DNA of 64,000 bases, from assembly GCA_023055355.1 (NCBI GenBank), contig JALJCS010000015.1, forward strand, positions 10,471,501 to 10,535,500, in the 5' to 3' direction. The DNA is from Agelaius tricolor. Taxonomy: Eukaryota > Chordata > Aves > Passeriformes > Icteridae. A model generated the notes under the pieces. That model saw only the letters and a program-made list of their open reading frames with translations, had not been told where the DNA came from and searched no databases. The translations under genes were made by a program, and so were the position numbers. This document shows, in pieces, positions 25,585 to 39,228 of this stretch (position 1 is its first letter; every line of letters starts with the position of its first letter).

Positions 25585-28440
25585 CTGGACTACACCTGAT
25601 CCAAATGCAATGTATTGCTGGATGGCTGACAAACAAACCAACACAATTCAAGAATAGAAGCAAACCCTGCTTTTACTCATATTAAAAGGCAATATTTCCA
25701 AGAAAGAGGAACAGCAAGGGTTTCAGGAAAGTGTATACAATAGCCTCAGTTAAAAACAAAATCCATAATGTTTTATAGCAACTGGTCAGTGTACAATTGC
25801 CTCTGAGAGTTTTCAGCAGACGAAACTCCATGGGTTTCTGTGACAGAGCTTGCTTTAATCAAACAAGACTAGAGTAGGAATTAATCATTTTTTCCTACCT
25901 TCACTTCTTTGACACAGCATAACTGACTTGCCTTCAGTAGAGATGTTCCTGATTTTACATCAGCTGTCAAAAGATGGAAGAGGGGTTGAATCCAGCTGAG
26001 TGAATTCTGGAACAGATGGATTTAAAAAAGCTTTAACTCACCATCCATTCAGCCTATATCATCAACCACTATCAACTATGATCTCATCAGCACTTGACAC
26101 CACTAATATATCATGAAGGACAAAATGATGCATGTATTCACAGGTATTGCAGGCTGTATTTTCTATCTGGCTGATTTTAGGGAATCATGAGAATTGATGC
26201 AGATAGAGTTATTCTCTCAGTGGATTTTAAAGTTCTTAAGTAAAATCAGGGTCATTGAAGGGACAAATAGCAAAAATATTGTGGCACTTTTTTATCCTAC
26301 TGCTAATGCTGCAGCAAAAAGATAAAATCTTCAAAAACAAACATAATTCAAAATGTATAGTATTAACAAACAGGGAAGAATCTTCTCCTGCAGCTGTACT
26401 ATGGCCAAACTGAATCAGCAGAACAAAATAAATTAATATATTGGGAGTACAGAACATAGTTCTCTCTGTCTACAGGAGAAACTAAAATAAATATAAACTT
26501 AAGACAAGTTTCCATTGCCATGATTTAACTCTTATGATGAGTGGTTTCTGTAACAGAGTATTATTCTGTGATACTAGGGGTATGCCAGCACTTCACAAGG
26601 GACAGCAAATATCTCTATTTTTACTACAAACAAGGAAACAAAATAAAATACTTTCTCAAGGAAACTGGCAAATCCAAGTCTACAGTGCCCAGCCCTCTCC
26701 ACCACGTTTCCTCTATTTTGCCGTGATAAAACTGAAAATGCTTTTCATGAGAAAAATTAATCTCTAACTCCAGCCCAGCTGGATGGCTGCATCAAGTGCA
26801 GCTACTCATTTGGCTATTCCAAGCTAGGCACCAATCTTTACTTCTGCACACTCATGTTATGAGGAAATTGCAGTATTTACTTCATTCTTCCTACCCAGGC
26901 AAAGTGAATTGGAGAAACACTAGTTCCACCTCCCAGGACTACTGTTTTATACAAGGACAGTGGGGGAGGCAAGCAATTTTATATTAATAAAAATAACATG
27001 AAAATTACGTTTCCAAGGAGAAGACACACACATCTCCAAAAGACTCACTGAAAACTGCTCCTGAAGCATATTCTTACTCCAAGCCACTTTTTCTTTTTCT
27101 TCTTATAGGATCAGTGACTGAATCCCACCAACCTCAATAAGACGTTTGGACCTTAGTAAATTAAAAAAATGCTCTAGAGCACAGCCTTCATCCTTCAGCA
27201 ACATAGTTATTGTACACCTTTTCACATGCGCCTCTCTCGTTTCATGTCAATGGGAAAGAAAAAAAGGGAGGTGAGGGAAAAGAAACTTTGGGTGTCTATA
27301 AGACATAGGTGATTATTTCCTTCATTAAGCAAAACAGTAAAATATTAATGACCTTTAGAGAAAGCCATAAAATATCAAATTTTGCTCTTTTAGTTTCTAT
27401 GTAAAAAAATCTCTGTACAGCATTGTCCATGTTTTGCGGTAACACGTTAAAATGTCATCAGCTCCTAGTGAAACCAGCCTCCACTGAACAACCACTGGAA
27501 AAATCCATAGAACAGATTTATTCTTTTCATTCCTCTTAATTAACTTGGCCCCCATCAGGGAAAAGGTTCTTCTATAGTTCTCTTCATTTCTGAGGTCACA
27601 CACACGCTCAGAGTCAGGCTGGTGTGTGTACAGCCCAACCCCTCACACCTCCCTCCTCTCTATGCACACAAACCTGACGTGGAGCTGGTCTAGAACAACG
27701 CCAGCAAGGTTCAGCCTCCACTAAAAGCAAGTGCATTCCCTGGAGTAAAAAGGGGTTTTTTTTCTTTAAAACTCCTTTAGTGCTAAATGAGTCAAGGATA
27801 CCTACATTGCTTATGTCTTTCTCAGAACCAATATTTCTCTTGAAGCTATAATTTTCAGATGTACAGGTGTTGTCCTGGCTTTCTCTGACTTATTACACAG
27901 GAGAAAAATATTTACCTTTTTCTCTTGTAGTTTTTGTATTCTGACAAGGGCTAACATTTCTGGAAGCAAAATTCAGCCTAAATAAGTCTTATTCTACAAG
28001 AATTTAGGATTGTCTACTTAAAGTATCTGAAATATTGTTGAGCAAAACACTCCCTTGACTGGCTGCTCCATATTTTTCTAGAAATTACTGACATTACATG
28101 AAACTAATTAGTCTCAGTATTTGGAATATTTCTTCATCTACTCAATAGTAGATGAAGAAACAAATTTTGGTTAGTGTCAATCAATCAATCCATCATACAA
28201 TATTTTCAGTAAAAAGACATGCCAAATTCCCAACATTCTAATGAAAGATGCTAACAAATGATGACCTGTCAGCTTGATTGCATACTGCAGCCTTTATAGA
28301 AAGTGACTGCTTTGTAGCCCCTCAGTGGATAAAGGGCAGAAACTCCAGAGATAAAATTAACATTAAAGTGCAAAATTAATCCAGGAGAAAAGATCCAGAA
28401 TGAAGGAACCACACAGAAAGGAAAAAAATCCAAGCAAATA

Positions 28441-28484
28441 TTAAAAAAAACCAAACCAAACCAAACGAACAACAACAAAAAGTA
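28441..28484. repeat. A/C-rich (CCAAA-type) tract
   Basis: An A-run is followed by repeated ccaaa units and then caacaa units. This is low-complexity DNA. It could be a decayed poly(A) end, but no retroposon body is visible beside it. Confidence 0.7.
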
Positions 28485-29327
28485 ATATTTAGTTTCAAGG
28501 AAAATAGGGATTGACCAAGTTTAAAAGATTTTTCAATTTACATTTGCAAAAATTAATTAAGAAACATCAATGTAATGACTATTTTGGGGACACTTGATTT
28601 TGGAATGGTCAGCTGGCCTATGCACATCCCAGCATTTGATTGATTTTTTTTTTCCATTTGTACAAGGAATAGCTAAAAGACTAAATTGTTATTATGTACA
28701 TTACAGGTATTTTACACTTATAGCTTATACTTATAATTTTCTTATCATCATGATTCATAGATCTTTATCTTTAAACAGATATATTCTTTGTTTGAGGAAC
28801 AAACTAGTAGTTAATTTTATACTATATTGGTAATTCTAAATTAGCACGGAATACATTAGGGGCGCCTGCAAAATTTTTTACTGTTTCGGTTGTTCCTTCT
28901 AAGTAGTGATGTTACAATAAACCTCCAGTTCATCAACATCTAGAAACCAGTTAAAGTACACCTCACTAGAGATCATCTTTCTATTGTGAGCCTGTAAACT
29001 GTGATTAGCAGAGAGATTCTTCAAAGAAAACATTGAGAAATGTGATTTTATTGCATCTACAATTTCCTTTCTTCGACTTGTGTGTTATTCAGAAGAACTT
29101 TAATTCAAGTGGATATATTTAAAATAAGCCTAACCAGTGTATAGATTCAGCAGATAAGCATTTGTGACACTACATTTACTTTTAATTTCACTTCCTAAAA
29201 AATTAGGATGGGAGTCTGACTTATGTATTCTCTGCACAGAATGAAGCAGAGTATTATAGAATGTATTTGCCAAAATAATAAATCATGATTGACAAAAAGA
29301 AATTTGTTAATACAATGGTTTGAGTCA

Positions 29328-29445
29328 GTTGACAGAAATTTTTGTCAACAGAATAGATAAAGGGATTCAAAAATGAAATTTTCAGATGAAACGGCTTTGA
29401 TGTTTCTGATGAAAAGCATTTTGTTGACAGAATGGATCAGAGGGA
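29328..29445. repeat. Inverted repeat plus imperfect direct repeat
   Basis: gttgaca at 29328-29334 and its exact inverse complement tgtcaac at 29343-29349 are separated by 8 bases. In addition, 29340-29365 recurs imperfectly at 29419-29445 (ttttgt, then acagaat, then a purine-rich ending in ggga). The arrangement suggests an old local duplication. It matches no family that I can name. Confidence 0.5.
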
Positions 29446-30662
29446 AAAAATGCATTTTCTCAACACAAGGGTTTTAGCTCTTTGACAAAATATATTTCAT
29501 CCCCAGATGTTTTGCCTGAGTTGTCAATTATTCCCCATGTCTGCCATTAACCAATCACTTTGCTGTCAACTGAAAGATTTCTTTAGTATCAGCCCTGTGA
29601 AAGCAACTGGAGGTATTACAAATACCAGTGCAATTAATCCCACTAAGTCATTTGTTATGATGTACCTAGCCCCATTCTCACCAAAAGCCAACTGAGTTGA
29701 AGATGTAAGTTGGATTTTGTGTTGGGTCTTTTTTTTCTTCCTTTAGCTTTCATTTACACAGAGTATATATTACAATTTCCATTCTTTATTTCTTGGAAGA
29801 CAGTTTTATGAGAACTGCCTTTGTGCTAAGGCATCTCTTCCATAAAGATACACATATATGGCAAGGAAAAGGACCAGCTTGAGCTCCTGGAACACCTCAA
29901 GCAAGTGCTAATGTGTAAATTGGAGTAACTAGAGGAAGTCATCTCCTCCACCCCTGTAAAGGAAGTCACACACTTTCTCTGAAGTAGCTGCTGTAGGCAG
30001 TTGTGTAGGTCCATGAGTAAATAGTAGGAGGTGGGAAATAAATTTTTACTACACTGCTCATCTTCCCCTTGCACACAGGAGGAAGAGTAGCCCTGAGTTA
30101 TAAACTAACCAAGTACAAGTAAAGGGAGGAGAAACTAGCTCTCCTTTCTTTTTCTTTTTTAGCAGTTAAGTGACATGACAATCTTGTTGGCTCATATATG
30201 TGCTTTTTGTACTTATATGAGTTTTTTAAGGTGCTGCCACCACATGCAGAGGGGCATTCTGCAGCCAGGTCCCAGTCTGGTTTGCCTGAGCTCAGCAGAT
30301 TATCCACACGGATTATCTCCATCAAATATCAGCACACAATTCCCCGAGGTCATTCAGGACAAAGAGTTTTGTCATGCAAGTCCTACACCTGTAGCAGGGA
30401 GTAATCCAACAAGGAAGAATGTGGATTATTTTCTTCCTTATGAACTGTCTTTATTTGAAAAATTGAAGGTGGATGGTAACAATAGCAAAATGCCACCTAT
30501 TCAAGTGACTATGAAGTTACTGTTGGGAGAAACAGTAGGAAGATGAAAATAAATACATCTGCCTGAGAAGAAACAATCACACCACTGTCAAAAAGTAGGG
30601 CATGACTCCAGCTGGGTGCTGCCCAAGCCAAAACTTCTGAGTGCAAATAGTAAGATCCCAGA

Positions 30663-30751
30663 ATGAAGGAGAGCACAGTCCGTGGGAAAACACTGAAACA
30701 GACCAGGACAGACTTGTGGAATCTGAAAGAGAGCTCCAGCAGGAGGAACAG
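30663..30751 (+). other. Weak exon-like interval before a strong splice donor
   Basis: A strong 5' splice site (aacag|gtaaag, GT at 30752-30753) is preceded by an open frame whose last 30 codons are rich in Glu and Gln and charged, ending ELQQEEQ in frame with the donor. The upstream side is poor: the only nearby AG (30660-30661, cccag) has no pyrimidine tract. It may be a non-coding RNA exon or chance. No family is recognised. Confidence 0.2.
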
Positions 30752-33700
30752 GTAAAGGTCCTTTAGAGCCCTTACTTCACCAACCCATCCCCACTACACT
30801 TGCATCAAATTTGACTTAGCCAGATCTCTGTCACCCACCTGACACAGGGTTTGGTTTTGGGTATTTTTTATGAAGTGGTAATCAGGATTTTTGGCAGTAA
30901 AACAAAACAGAATTTTAAAAAGCAGCCTCTCCCCCCACCCCCCTCAAGAAAAAAACACAGAAAAAAATCAACTATGAACTACTTTCAAGAGATTATGCTT
31001 TTGTGTTTCCCAATGTTTGAAGAGTAATCTAAGACCTTCTTTTAGGATACTGTATCTTATCTTACAGCTTTGTGCAAGGATGAATCATGGCTTACTTTAG
31101 AGAAACTGCACCTGTTAAATAAGCCTTTAAAGATCTTGCTGAAACCTGAATAAAGAAAAGTAATGAGCAAGGTAAGGAGAAAAAAAGCTCTCAGCCTTCA
31201 TGCTGGAAATAAGCAGAACTGTGCAACACTTGTCAAGTGCTGTGTAGCATGGCTGCAGCAAACTGATACCTACCTAAATAGTTATTATTAGTAATAGCAC
31301 ACACTGCCAGCTTAGCTAATACAGGCTCCTGGAGCCCTCTTGATTCTGGGTTTAGCCTCCCTCTTTTTAATAGCCAGTACTTGTGTGTTCCTAGGAAAAG
31401 GTTTATCAGAATCTAGGGACCACTACATATTTCACTTCAAATACTTTGCCCAGTTTATTATGTTTCTTTTTCTAAAAGAGCTGCTTGCTTTATTGTCACT
31501 GTCATTACAGGGCTCCATTGCATTCCCACTGGCTCCAGGGTAAAGAACTATTGCTCTATGCAAAGGATAGTCAAGATACAGAAGCAAAATTGCTCCCTAC
31601 ACAATAACTACATAAACCTAATTATCTGCAAGGATTGCCCTCTCTTATATTCCAAGTCCTCATGGATAATTAAAGAGAAGTTAACATGGGCTTTTTCCCT
31701 CTTATTTCCTCTTCATCCAGAGTGATTCTTTCAGTGGTCACTTGAATAGTAGGGGTTAATTTGTATCAACACAGCCAGTCAGTATTGAATCCTACTCCTA
31801 AGTCACCTTTTCAGCATCAAGCAGTAAGAACATTTTTCTAATGGGCTCATTTCCCAATGTTATTTCAAAATATTTCTTGATATAAAACTTCCTAGATAAA
31901 ACATCAAAGCTGTTTATAGCAAAGTTATTGCACCTTTACATTCTAATTGGCTGGGGAGGCACATCTTCCTAATTGGTATTTGCTGACTTTCAAACAGATG
32001 AATTTTCAGTGCAATGAATTTGGGAACTAATACACAATAAACCCACAAACTTGCCATAAGGTTAAATATAGACAGAAGTGATTAACCAGTTGGGCTCAGC
32101 CCTTGTGGATGTAGAGAAATGTATTTGTAACATGACTAAACCAGTCCTTATTTTTTCCATCTGCACTCCAGCAACTACATCTGCACAACTCAGAGAAAGT
32201 CCAAATGATTTGCAGTGAAAGAACACAGGCCACACAGATTACTTTTTTTTTTTCCCTGCCCAAAAATTTGCAGTTTGGGAAGGCAATCAGTGCATTCACA
32301 GTGGAGAAGAAATATCCTGGCTTCAGATTTTAAAGTGAGGTTTATAAACACTGATTGATCCCACTGAGAGCCCACTGTGAAGGGGATGTGTCCAGACCTC
32401 TTCATTTCAATTAAGTTTCTGAAGAAGAGCACAATGTTTTAAACTGAAAGACCACATTTTATTAGAGTGGAAGCATTTTTGGAAATTTAGCTAATGCCTT
32501 GATACATCTGAAAAATAAATCATAACTCTAAATTTTCAGATTTACCCAACATTCATAGACATCAACAACACATCATCACTTTCAAAACACTTCTTGCTGA
32601 ACTGGCTTTATTCTTGATGAATTTAATTAAAGCAGACTAATTTTACTCCATTAGGATTCCAGTAATGACTCCTTTGAAACCCAAAACAAAACACAACACC
32701 TTTAAATGATTTGTTTTGAATATAATTGGTTCCTAATTTTTGTGTTCTCTTTCCTCATTTTCTCTAATAGTGCATAACCTAAATAAAGTCAGCTATGTCA
32801 TTTATGAAACTATTAGCTAGATGTTCCTGACAACTCCAGTGGTAAATATGAAATATACAACAACAATTCTGTATATTAGAAATAAATAGCCATCTGTTTC
32901 ATAATGATTTGGTGGGGAGAAAACATCAGAACTTTCAGATTATGCCCTCTTATATTTTAACAGCAGTAGAAATATACTTTTCACTAAAGCAAAACTCTGC
33001 CATTACATTTGATGAACAAGGCACACAATCAGAAACAAAAATATCACAAGGTGCCAGCTATCCCTCATGTTGTCTGTGCCTTGGCCATCTTATCATGCCT
33101 CAGAATACAAATCCCTTCCACAGAATATCTCTGCAGAATTTCTTATGCACTGGCATTTTTGGTAGCTCTTCCCTAGCACTTCAGACAACTATTCACTTCA
33201 AAGAAATTATTTCTGAAATTCAATCACATAAGAGATATGTTAATACCTAATTAGTTGACACCTTGTATGTCATGTAATGTAGCTACACCACTCAACATCA
33301 GGATAAAGCAAACTTATCTCAATGAACACATTTGCATTTTACAGTATGACACATTACTTTGTGATATAAACAGACAAATGGGATAACACAGGAGACATTC
33401 ATTATTACAAAGTGGCTAATGATGGACATGTATATTTAAAGAAAACTCTCTGACAACCAATCAGTAGCCATTAAGAAATCTCATTTGTGTTAAGTAGGTC
33501 ACAGCTTCCACTGCAGATAATCTTCAATCCATTCAACTCAAGAGAAAAATGTATCACTGAGCAAGTTCCCAATCTAAAACTGTATTTTCCTACCTGTGGT
33601 GCACTGACTGCAAACCTTTCAAAAGTCACCAAGTCTCTGTCACTCCACAAGAACAATCTAACAAACAAATGGAATGACATAGCTAGAAATGAATAATAAA

Positions 33701-34919
33701 TGTTCCATGGCTTTTCCCATGGCTGTAAATGAAAATCAGTGTGGCAACACTCCACAAATTATTACATTATTTTTTTTCTTCCAGGAGATGAAGAGGAGGG
33801 GTGACACAGTTGAGGAAAAAGAAAAAGAAATAGACTGATTTGGAAGGATACAGAAAAAAATATCCAGAATTACTTCGTTCATATGATTGTATTACATTGT
33901 ACTTACAAAGGACAAAAATCTGATCTCCTACTCTTACCTGACATCAGTGCTGTGAGAGTAGCAGAGATTACTTAGATAACAATTTGTAACATTTCCTTGG
34001 TCTTGCATAGAGCTTCACAAAGGAATCACCATTCTCACTTTACAGAGAGGTGCAGACAGGATATATTTCTTTAAAGATCTATAGAAAGCCTAGAACTCAA
34101 TTGTGTGAGTTCCCAAATTGACTGTGGTCGATGTTGCCCCATGCTATCTCTGCACTCATCAAATTCCTGCTCCACACTGTGCTTTTCATGCACTTGGTCT
34201 CTCTTGCTTTTATCACACAGACTGTGAGATTTGCAACTGATAAAGAGCACATCAGATTACAGAACTGAACAGCATTTTCTAATGGTGCAGTCAACATAAA
34301 GCACAGGTGAACCCACCAGAAAGCATCTCTCCCAGCATCTCTGTGTTCTATAAAGGCAAATACTTATGTTCACACTCAAATCAATGACTTATGGTAATAA
34401 TAAATATCTGCAGCTCATGCTATAGTTTCAGCTTTTGTTCATAAAATAAAGGAGATACTTTGCAAGTTAGGTTTGTGTAACTACAGGATAGGATAGCTAC
34501 ACATTTAAGCCTCTAGCCACAAAGTTTGGACTAAGTAAACTGGAAGTAATTAAATGTTTAAGAAGCATTTTGGGGGAAGGACTCTGGAGAAGAAAGGCAA
34601 AAAAAAAATTATCTGAGAGCCAGAAGTGCCTGAAATTGTTACTGTCCTGACTCAAATTCGGATATGGACATGCCATGGTTTTCATAAGAAGGTATGTGAA
34701 ACTTATGTTACCAATAAGAAAGGATGAAGTTTTTGTTATAATTAATTTCTCCTGTTCAGAGATCTTCAGTGACAATCTTTGGCAAGCTGACCCAGGTGCC
34801 AAGCACAGCTTGTAAGACCTGTTTTTTTCTGGGACCATGAAAAAGAACCAATATGTGAAGGGTAGAAAGCCGAGGTGAAGTTAATTCAAATGGGACTTAG
34901 ACTCGAACCATCTCTTACA

Positions 34920-35893
34920 AGCATACTGAATGCCCACCACAAGGCTGGACAAACACACCATGGGATGGGTGCACACTGGGTCAAGCACAAGATGTTACCA
35001 TCATCATCACATGGGGTGATGGTGACCTGTCACTATTGGGGTGCTGCTGCTGACTCTCTCCAATGCATGAAGGCCCCACAGAGAGACCTTGACAGATTAG
35101 AGCACTGAGCAATCACCAACTGCATGAGGTCCAACAAGGGAAAGTGATGGATTCTGCCCTGGGATGGGGCAAACCTGCATCTATGGACAGACTGGGGAAG
35201 GAGATACTGGAAAGCAGTGCCATGCAAAGGGACCTGGGGGTACTGGTTGATGGCCAGGAGAATATGAGTCAGCAGTGCCCTGGCAGCCAGGAGGGACATC
35301 CATGTCCTGTGGGCAGCAAGCACAGCATCGTCAGCTGGGCAAGGAAGGGGATTGTCCCACTCTGCTCTGGGCTGGGACAGCCTCACCTTGAGTGCTGGGG
35401 GCAGTTTGGGGCACCACAGTACAGGAAAGATCCAATGCTATGAAAGAATGTCCAATGGGGGCCACAAGGATGGTGAAGGGCCTTGAGGAGAAGCTGTGTG
35501 AGGAACAGCTGAGGGTGCTTCGTCTGTTCAGCCTGGAGCAGAGGAGGCTGAGGGGAGACCTCAGTGCAGGTACAGCTTCCTCGAGAGAGGAACAGGAGGG
35601 GCAGGCACTGATCTCTGCTCTGTGTGACAGTGACAGGACCCAAGGGAATGAAGCTGTCTTGGGGAGGTTTAGGTTGGATATCGGGAAATGGTTCATCCAG
35701 AGGGTGGCTGGGCACTGAGCAGGCTCCCCAGGGCAGTGGGCACAGCCCCAGCCTGACAGAGCTCAGGAAATGTTTGGACAATGCTCTCAGGCAGAGTGTG
35801 TGTCTCTTGGGGATGGTGCTGTGCAGGGCTGTGAGCTGGACTCAATGATCCTTGTGGGTCCCTTTCAGCTCAGCATATTCTGTGGCTCTGTGA
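34920..35893 (+). mobile_element. CR1 LINE, 5'-truncated and decayed
   Basis: This is the 3' kilobase of a chicken-repeat-1 (CR1) non-LTR retrotransposon. It covers the end of the ORF2 polymerase and the 3' untranslated end. Family motifs appear in order but in shifting frames: RDLDRLEH (35082-35105), DLGVLVD (35231-35251), a PHLEC segment (35381-35395), ATRMVKGLE (35461-35487), LFSLEQRRLRGDL (35524-35562) and GRFRLDIGKWF (35662-35694). The 3' end has gatccttgtgggtcccttt-type sequence and the octamers attctgtg and gctctgtg (35877-35892). Stops and frame changes (e.g. TGA at 35106) show that it is inactive. The reverse-transcriptase catalytic segment is absent: similarity upstream of 35080 is patchy and suggests an internal deletion. 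The 5' boundary is uncertain by tens of bases. Confidence 0.93.
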
Positions 35894-38379
35894 TCACTAG
35901 AATTAAAGGCTTTAAAATGAATAAACTATCATTTCAAGAACTCAACATATATCAGGTAATTGAATTGAAACTCTCAGGTTAATGAAGGAATAGATTTGTA
36001 GATGCTTTGTACATTTTAGTATATTAACAAGAATTTTTAAATTACTCAAATATAAAACTTCAACAAACAGAGATAGAAAGCTTACAGGACCAAAAATTTA
36101 CATGAAAATACAAGACTTCTTCCCATAATCAGCAAAATTATGAACAAATTTATTCAGATGAACCATTTTCATTCAAAATGACATTCCACTAAGTATACAG
36201 GGAGACGATCTTTGAACACCATTTGGAATAAATTCTATTCAAATAAGTGTTTGAGCTGAATATAAAAGTTACTATGTATAACCAGCTGCAAACTGAATAT
36301 TAACTTAGTGCTTAATACAGCACACATCTTTAGAAAGAGTTCCATTTTTTCCCATGGTTGCATGTTCTATCTCCTTGTAAAAACAGTGCCAAAAGACTAA
36401 AGTCTGATTGTGATCTTACAGCTACTGAAATATGAACCATCCTCACACATGTAGTCTCATTTAAGTCAGAATCTGTCCTCTTTTCTTTAAAAATTCATAG
36501 ATATGCACAATCAAGACAAATTCTAGCCCTAGGGTTTGCAACCCTTGTGGCATCAAAGGCATTAATATGCTTTTTTCATTCTGATATTAAATATGAAAGT
36601 AGTTTTATATTTCTTCAGTCAGACTGATCATATATTTCAGAACAAGAACACCCATGAGAAGACATCACAAGTACTGTAAGAGATTACAATTAATATAAAG
36701 ATTCATTTTCACCTTCAGGATTGTTTAGCTCATATAATTGGGGAGGATAGATATGGGCTGTTAAAACTTTTGTAAGCACGGCTGCCAACATTATCAGATG
36801 GTTGTGGTGCTAAATGTTCATCACCAGAAATGGGGCAAGGGAGCAGGAAAGAAACAGGAAAGATTCTTAGATTGCCATGGCCAGTTTAACTCCTGAATCT
36901 TACAGACAGAGCCATCAACTTCTGAACATAATCCATCTGCCTGAGAGGGAAGACAATCTCCTCTTTAGCCAAGTTACATGGACAATTGGCATAGGCTCTT
37001 CTTCATGACCCAGAAAATCTACATATCTTGGATGGAATCAACACAAGTGCTTACATTTCTCCCAAACCAATCAACCACATCGCTCATGGGATTTTTGACT
37101 GATTTGTTTTGCCTTTCTGAAGCCAAATTCTATCTCTTTGTTCAACAAAAACATTTCTAAATACAAATAGTGCAAGCTACCAAGCACTTACATGCAAACC
37201 TGTCAGTTAAACATAAAGAAATTTAAAATATAAGGATCTTTTACTCATTTTTAAAGAGCACTAAGAAACATTTTCATGGCCAAAGAGGTTTTTTTTTCCA
37301 AAAGAAAAAAAAATTATATAGAGAAGGCATTATATTTTCTGATCTCCAAAATAATCAAAACTGGAAACAGATTCTGTTTCAAGTCATGAAGTATTTCACA
37401 TTGATCAAAGATTGCTTTCTACATTTCACAAAAAAAACCAAAATCTAAAGGATGTCCAAATAGCAGACCACAAGTAAAAGATGCACTTTAAGTTTCGTTC
37501 TACTAGTAAAGAGGCAATCTTGCATCTACTTTTTTAAAGCTCCTTTTTATTCTAAATAAAAGTAGGACAAGAATTCTAGAGATTCACAGTTCTCCATTTT
37601 CACTGATGTTGAGTCACATATCAAAAGGTAAAAACAATTCTCATTCCTTAAAATTCTTCCACAATTACATCCCCTAAACATTTTGTGCACAAAGACTTTC
37701 CCTTCTGACTATTTGACTCATCAGGACAGAAACTACACTTTCAAAGCAGGATATGATTCATTCACTAAGCTTATTATTATAATATTTCATGACGTTTCAC
37801 CAAGACACCTATTAGTTAAAAAAAAAGCAAAACAACCCTAACTGCAATCACTGTACAATTACAAGTTTTAACACTTCCATTATTGTGCTGCATTCTGCAG
37901 GAACCAAATTTTGAGCTTATCTTCCTCTTAGTGATTATTGAAAAGAATGCCTAATTAGTGAAGAAAACAAACTGCCAATGGAAATCATATATTTGCACAT
38001 TTTATTATTGCATAAGACATCTTCCTTAGCAAGTATAAAAAAAGTCTAGGATTGATATTTACACTGAAAGAAAAAATTAAACTTTCTTATTAAAAAGGCA
38101 ATGATGGGTAGAATCCAGTATACCTACTTTCAAGGGTTCATTTAAAGAGTACAAATCAAGTTATCTTTTCCATCCTATATCATATCCCAGAGCAAAAGTA
38201 TAAATACAAAATATTACAAGTCTCTGCAGTGCAAGTGTCATTCTTACTGGTGTCTAAGCTTCATGTTGCTCCAGTGTAACTCAGGATAAATTTAAGCTGT
38301 CATGGCACTTTGGCACCAAGATGTTACATAAAATGAACAATCTACTTTTGGAACTTGACAGAGTTCTAATTGATCAACA

Positions 38380-38580
38380 GGCTGTAAATCTTTGCAGAGT
38401 CAATTAAAGAGTTGTAAGGCATCATAATGCACGATAAAACATATGACATGAACACTTTTGCAGGCAATAGAGATGACCCGGAGCAGAAATTGCTGCTGTT
38501 CAAATCCAATCATTAGCAATGGAAAAATACTGGCTTCTAATGTATAGTCCCAACTTGGTAACTGCTATTTCAGGTAACAA
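38380..38580. promoter_or_regulatory. Possible conserved non-coding element
   Basis: This stretch is of high complexity. It has dense homeodomain-type TAAT/ATTA cores, a tgatcaa site near the start, and unusually preserved CpG (gcacgata, gacccgg) for its AT-rich neighbourhood, without an open frame. Such a texture is typical of vertebrate enhancers conserved across species. Conservation itself cannot be read from one sequence, so this is a candidate only. Confidence 0.22.
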
Positions 38581-39201
38581 TCATTAAACAAACAAATTAA
38601 CTAGCCTGCAGTATAGAGATAAACATCTATCTATCTGGAGTACACAAACACATTTAATGATACACTGCATGTTTTTAGTTATACGCCCTTCAGCAGGACC
38701 AAACAGCCCAGAAATTTCTGTTTCAACACGATCTTACAGAAATTATCCCTGCAGTTCTAAATTTGATCACATTATTTTCCGAGTGTCAGTTTTACTTGGC
38801 AATATTACATTTTCCAACATTTCGTTTTCTAGCATTTTTTCCATGACTATCTGTGTAGATTAGAAAGGTTCTTAACTGTTATCTGTAATAGATTTTGCCT
38901 GTAGCAAAATTCATGCAGGCATAATAGAACAAAGTGTACTCTGATGAAATTGCAACCATAATTTCCAGATGCCTGACATTTATTGCTTATTGCTATTAGA
39001 ATTCAAGTGCCTATTTGTTTTGTACTTTGCTTTTATTCTTGCATCACAAATGTAAAATGGAAAAAAGATATTTTAAATGCTGGGTTAAGTATCACAGATC
39101 AACACAAAGCACCAACATAATCAATATTACTTAAACACACTCCTAGGCAATTAATTTCTAAGGAATCAAATTGTTGTACCATGTCAAAATTTACAACAAT
39201 G

Positions 39202-39228
39202 CAATAAAGGTTGTTACCTTCTTTATTG
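39202..39228. repeat. Perfect 8-base inverted repeat
   Basis: caataaag (39202-39209) and ctttattg (39221-39228) are exact inverse complements separated by 11 bases. The loop itself can pair as aagg/cctt in an alternative fold. No hairpin RNA gene is implied, because the stem is short. Confidence 0.6.

Larger units (their letters stand above)
8870..34900. other. Long unique region without a recognised gene
   Basis: No gene or RNA that I can name lies in this 26 kb. The background is AT-rich with low-complexity A/C- or T/G-rich tracts and homopolymers (A17 at 11141, a T run near 21590). GC-richer patches occur at about 9040-9245, 9730-9965, 11400-11600, 12200-12390 and 19830-20130. They hold overlapping open frames of 60-122 codons on both strands, as expected from fewer AT-rich stop codons rather than from real genes. 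Exon-like intervals and a CR1 3' end inside this block are listed separately. Confidence 0.55.

Noticed and set aside
30175..30546. 123-codon plus-strand open frame
   Set aside because: No family motif. An overlapping frame on the minus strand and lack of splice sites suggest chance.
35331..35781. Long minus-strand open frames (121 and 132 codons)
   Set aside because: They are antisense shadows of the CR1 LINE, whose plus strand carries the family motifs.
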